Positions 14,685-16,804 of a DNA stretch of 16,804 bases are shown here, piece after piece; the stretch's first letter is position 1, and every line of letters starts with the position of its first letter. Location of the stretch: contig DLQQ01000011.1 of the NCBI GenBank assembly GCA_002477625.1, positions 1 through 16,804 of the forward strand. The letters run 5' to 3'. Position numbers and translations under genes: made by a program. The notes under the pieces are model-generated. The model was not told where the DNA came from. It was given only the letters and a program-made list of their open reading frames with translations, and searched no databases. This stretch comes from Candidatus Arcticimaribacter sp. UBA7428 (GTDB taxonomy: Bacteria; Bacteroidota; Bacteroidia; Flavobacteriales; Flavobacteriaceae).

Positions 14685-15281
14685 ATGAAAAAACCGCTTT
14701 TATTTTTAGTAGTCAGCCTTATACTGAGTTCTTGTATTACGGTAAAAGTCTATAAGATGGAACCCAACGCTACGGTAGAACCTAAAAAACCCATTCAAAA
14801 AAAATCAGCTTTGATTTCCTCAGGAATGGTAGCCCCGTTGATGGACGGAGATACGGAAATTTTCTTTTTTGGAGAAGATGCTTCGGAGCTTCAGACCCTT
14901 GATTTTAGTGATAGTATAGTACACCCCAAACATGCGAATAAGCGGGTGTTTGTTTTTAAAAGTAAAGATGCAGATGAGGCAGTTCGTTGGGTAACCCAAC
15001 TGGGCGATTCTCTGGAACTTCAAGAGCAGAATGTATCCGAATTTTCAGGCAACAGTGTGCTTATCTCGAAGGACAAAAAGAATATTAGGTTTAACATCCA
15101 AACCGACGACGCCCAACCCATCATCATCATAAACGGAAAAGAAATGGCTGCCGACTTTGACATGGATTCTTTAGATGTTGATACCATTGAAAGTATAGAC
15201 GTTCTTAAGGGCCAAAAGGCGCTTCAAAAGGTTGGTGCTAAAGGGAAAAACGGCGTGATTCTCATTCGGTTGAAAAAGTAG
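14685..15281 (+). CDS. Lipoprotein with C-terminal TonB-plug-like module
   Basis: 198 residues. MKKPLLFLVVSLILSSC is a lipoprotein signal with the modified C17. The middle (about 40-140) is unassigned, polar, with GEDASELQTLDFSDS and KSKDADEAVRWVTQLGDSLE. The last 55 residues, PIIIINGKEMAADFDMDSLD then IESIDVLKGQKALQKVGAKG and NGVILIRLKK, match the plug-domain segment found in SusC/TonB-dependent receptors and also appended to some Bacteroidota peptidase and signalling proteins. Here it is not followed by a barrel, so it is not a transporter; it may dock to envelope partners. The frame is open to ATG 14631, but the signal peptide fixes the start at 14685. Ends tail to tail with the frameshifted GNAT gene, overlapping it by 20 bases. 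Confidence 0.75.
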   Translation: MKKPLLFLVVSLILSSCITVKVYKMEPNATVEPKKPIQKKSALISSGMVAPLMDGDTEIFFFGEDASELQTLDFSDSIVHPKHANKRVFVFKSKDADEAVRWVTQLGDSLELQEQNVSEFSGNSVLISKDKKNIRFNIQTDDAQPIIIINGKEMAADFDMDSLDVDTIESIDVLKGQKALQKVGAKGKNGVILIRLKK

Positions 15282-15721
15282 GGTTTTCCCAATAATAAAA
15301 ATGGTGCTCGGTATTTTTTTTAAATCCCATAATAGGGTAGAGCTTATTTCCCACAACATTGGTTTGTTCGGTTTCTAAACTGACTCCTTTTGCTTGGGTC
15401 GCTTTGCAGTGATTTTGAGCCGCTTCTAACAATTGTTTTCCTATTTTTTCCTCGGTAAGTTGGATCTACAAAGAGATCATTCAAGAGCCATACAGCTGCC
15501 ATATTTACAGAAGAGAACAGCAGATACAATTGGGTAAAGCCAATGGCTCTAGAGCCATCATAAACCATAAAAACCACGGACTGATTTTTGATTAAACGTT
15601 CTCTCAAAAACACCTGAGCAGCACTTAGATCCGATTCTTTTTTGTAAAAAACACGATAGGCATCAAAAAGTAAGGCAAGATCATCTAGATGGTTGGGCTC
15701 GGCTTGGATTAGTGTAAACAT
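15262..15721 (-). pseudogene. GNAT family N-acetyltransferase, frameshifted
   Basis: From ATG 15721 the protein reads MFTLIQAEPNHLDDLALLFD and proceeds through SVVFMVYDGSRAIGFTQLYL and AVWLLNDLFVDPTYRGK, the beta4 strand and acetyl-CoA pyrophosphate loop of GNAT enzymes. It then shifts frame and would end near 15344 as nonsense. In the neighbouring frame it continues IGKQLLEAAQNHC, GVSLETEQTN and GNKLYPIMGFKKN, ending HHFYYWENPTFSTE with TGA 15264-15262, a normal GNAT C-terminus. The break is in the A6/T6 run at 15444-15449. The motif RGK(x)IGK suggests two A are missing; one extra A would also restore the frame but leaves the motif one residue short. The intact form would be about 153 residues. 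Its ATG overlaps the stop of the barrel gene by one base. Substrate unknown. Confidence 0.85.
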
Positions 15722-16383
15722 TAGTTGGGGGGTATTTTGTTGGTTAAAAAAGTATAATGAACTCCCAGCATCAAGCCTGCAAAACCATTAGTCTCCCGCT
15801 GCACTGGGTTGGTGTTGTTTTTTTGAAATTGATATTGTAAGGAAGCGCTGAAGCGTTTCCAGAATGTATAATGAGCTGCGGCAAGTACGCCAAAACTGTT
15901 GCTGAAGGTGTCGTCGGGATAAGCAACTGGGAATTCCTCAAGATTTGTAGGCGGATCTCCTTTTGATTGGAGTAAAAAATTATAAACCAATCCCAATTCT
16001 AAAGTAACACGTTTTGCAGGATACAGCCTTCCAGTCATAGGAATGGACAAGAATAACAATTGATCTTTGGAGGTGTCGTTTGCTAAATTGTAGGCGTAGT
16101 TGATGCTGTGTATGTCGATTCCAGTTCGAAGGCCATAACTTTTTTTAAAATTATAACGTACAGAACCCCCAGCACTTCGGCTTATTTTTCCTTTGGTTTC
16201 TCGATCTGTGGTGTTGAATCGATTCAAGAATAAATGTGCATCAAAATTCCATTTACGCAATCCAATTTCATCCACATTAGACTTTCCGTATTGTTGAATT
16301 AAAAGACCACTTCCTTGTGCACGAGAATTTGTCCAAAAAAGAATGCAAAAACCCAGCAAGTAGAAGATCAATTTTTTATCCAT
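15721..16383 (-). CDS. Outer-membrane beta-barrel protein, 220 aa
   Basis: Signal peptide MDKKLIFYLLGFCILFWTNS with cleavage near A22 (SRAQ). The mature chain alternates polar and aromatic residues in strands (WNFDAHLFLNRF, GGSVRYNFKKSYGLRTGIDI, VTLELGLVYNF, FSASLQYQFQ, GLMLGVHYTF), the look of an 8-stranded OmpW/OmpA-type or OMP_b-brl domain common in Bacteroidota. The penultimate strand and final HYTF fit barrel assembly signals, but seven residues (LTNKIPPN) follow. First gene of a two-gene transcript with the GNAT gene. A promoter with both boxes lies upstream. Confidence 0.75.
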   Translation of the reverse strand: MDKKLIFYLLGFCILFWTNSRAQGSGLLIQQYGKSNVDEIGLRKWNFDAHLFLNRFNTTDRETKGKISRSAGGSVRYNFKKSYGLRTGIDIHSINYAYNLANDTSKDQLLFLSIPMTGRLYPAKRVTLELGLVYNFLLQSKGDPPTNLEEFPVAYPDDTFSNSFGVLAAAHYTFWKRFSASLQYQFQKNNTNPVQRETNGFAGLMLGVHYTFLTNKIPPN

Positions 16384-16402
16384 GGTTAAGCCTTAAAGGA
16401 AT

Positions 16403-16432
16403 CTAAAATACGGAACTGAAATGACTTTTCAA
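16403..16432 (-). promoter_or_regulatory. Promoter of the beta-barrel/GNAT transcript
   Basis: On the minus strand TTG (16432-16430), a 19-base spacer and TATTTTAG (16410-16403) match TTG / TAnnTTTG with one mismatch, 19 bases before the ATG. Spacing is as expected for Bacteroidota sigma-ABfr. Confidence 0.5.
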
Positions 16433-16526
16433 GATTTATATTAGCCCGAGAATAACATTTAATGTTTTTAAATAAAAGCTTATCTTTATCCTTAATCATT
16501 ACAAACGCTTCAATAAATCAGAATCA

Positions 16527-16655
16527 ATGTCTAGTAAATTTTTTGGAAACAGAACAGTAAAAAATGATGACAAAGCCGGGGCTAAGAAAGCTCCCAAAGC
16601 AAAAGGTGGCGCCAAGGGAAGCACCATCGTGCGCAAAGCAGGTCGGGGCAAATAG
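16527..16655 (+). CDS. Small basic protein, 42 aa
   Basis: ATG 16527 to TAG 16655 encodes a peptide opening MSSKFFGNRTVKNDD and ending GSTIVRKAGRGK. It is rich in lysine, alanine and glycine with a low-complexity middle (KAGAKKAPKAKGGAKG), so it is probably a nucleic-acid- or ribosome-associated protein with a disordered centre and two better-defined ends. The patterned ends (FFGNR and VRKAGRGK) are what makes me think it is real; I recall similar short proteins in Flavobacteriia, but no function. It lies 12 bases before the tRNA-Ala gene and may share its transcript. A TATCTTTA at 16481-16488 could be a -7 box. Confidence 0.65.
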   Translation: MSSKFFGNRTVKNDDKAGAKKAPKAKGGAKGSTIVRKAGRGK

Positions 16656-16667
16656 TTAACTTCTTTT

Positions 16668-16741
16668 GGGGATGTAGCTCAGTTGGCTAGAGAGCTTGAC
16701 TGGCAGTCAAGAGGTCGTCGGTTCGAATCCGATCTTCTCCA
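16668..16741 (+). tRNA. tRNA-Ala (anticodon GGC)
   Basis: 74 bases ending in discriminator A73; CCA is not encoded. Anticodon stem CTTGA/TCAAG with loop CTGGCAG, anticodon GGC at 16702-16704, reading GCC and GCU. The T arm GTCGG TTCGAAT CCGAT is standard. The acceptor stem carries G3:U70, the alanine identity pair, which supports the assignment. Two unpaired positions are seen, U6-U67 in the acceptor stem and G10-A25 at the base of the D stem, more than usual for a functional tRNA. Confidence 0.93.
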
Positions 16742-16747
16742 CTTCTT

Positions 16748-16783
16748 AAAAGAGACTTTTCAAAGTGGACTGTCTCTTTTTTT
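16748..16783 (+). terminator. Rho-independent terminator after tRNA-Ala
   Basis: AAAAGAGAC (16748-16756) and GTCTCTTTT (16772-16780) form a 9-bp stem with a 15-base loop, followed by further T residues, 6 bases after the tRNA. Confidence 0.85.
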
Positions 16784-16804
16784 GGTCCCAAGTTTGGTCC
16801 CAAA
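16760..16804 (-). CDS. Possible C-terminal end of an integrase-like gene (runs off window)
   Basis: Reading inward from the right edge, the minus strand gives FGTKLGTKKRDSPL and a TGA at 16762-16760, inside the loop of the tRNA terminator. Tyrosine-type integrase genes of elements inserted at tRNA 3' ends often end exactly here, and a basic FGTK-type tail next to a tRNA fits that pattern from memory. Only 14 codons are visible, so this is a suggestion, not an identification. Confidence 0.3.
   Translation of the reverse strand, partial: FGTKLGTKKRDSPL
16781..16804 (+). repeat. Two tandem 12-base units at the window edge
   Basis: TTTGGTCCCAAG (16781-16792) is followed directly by TTTGGTCCCAAA (16793-16804), differing in the last base. 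It may continue beyond the window. It encodes the FGTK/LGTK repetition on the minus strand and could be an integrase-arm or attachment-site repeat. Confidence 0.7.

Noticed and set aside
1..16804. CRISPR array, insertion sequence or toxin-antitoxin pair
   Set aside because: No spaced direct repeats, no transposase, and no recognisable toxin or antitoxin among the frames.

Overview
The window looks like chromosomal DNA of a member of the Bacteroidota, most likely a marine Flavobacteriaceae. The evidence is a gldH gliding-motility lipoprotein gene sitting between a RicT/PSP1-type gene and a class A penicillin-binding protein gene, a two-domain universal stress protein, SusC-plug-like lipoprotein sequence, AT-rich spacers, and several promoters of the Bacteroidota form (TTTG/TTG, 19-base spacer, TAnnTTTG) in place of -35/-10 boxes.

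Layout. 1-160 holds the start of trpS (minus strand, running off the left edge). 161-3109 is a plus-strand cluster: a sigma factor reduced to its region 4, a small membrane protein, a PlsC-like acyltransferase and a bile acid:sodium symporter family transporter. The first half of the sigma gene appears to be replaced by a 570-base AT-rich patch holding a 58-codon frame and a cut-down AraC-type DNA-binding domain on the minus strand. 3117-5218 (minus) carries a small unknown protein, an unknown lipoprotein and recA with its own terminator. 5499-5830 is a frameshifted glyoxalase/VOC gene, followed by trhO (tRNA U34 hydroxylation). 6964-8209 is a low-density stretch with a decayed serine-hydrolase-like gene behind an intact-looking promoter, a small membrane protein, two strong inverted repeats and a diverged copy of the trhO 3' end. 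8210-12181 is the overlapping ricT-like / gldH / PBP1A operon, which meets queD (minus) tail to tail. 12866-15281 (plus) holds a tandem UspA protein, an LpxR-like lipid A deacylase and a lipoprotein ending in a TonB-plug-like module. 15262-16383 (minus) holds a frameshifted GNAT acetyltransferase and an outer-membrane beta-barrel protein. The right end has a 42-residue basic protein, tRNA-Ala(GGC), a terminator, and what looks like the last codons of an integrase-like frame on the minus strand.

Most of the window is housekeeping (RecA, TrpS, TrhO, PBP1A, QueD) and envelope functions (acyltransferase, LpxR, GldH, lipoproteins, beta-barrel). I do not see a complete new defence or mobile system. 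The most informative oddities are the chimeric sigma/AraC junction, the repeated trhO 3' end around a decayed region, two frameshifts in homopolymer runs, and a tRNA-Ala locus that looks like the edge of an integrated element continuing beyond the window.
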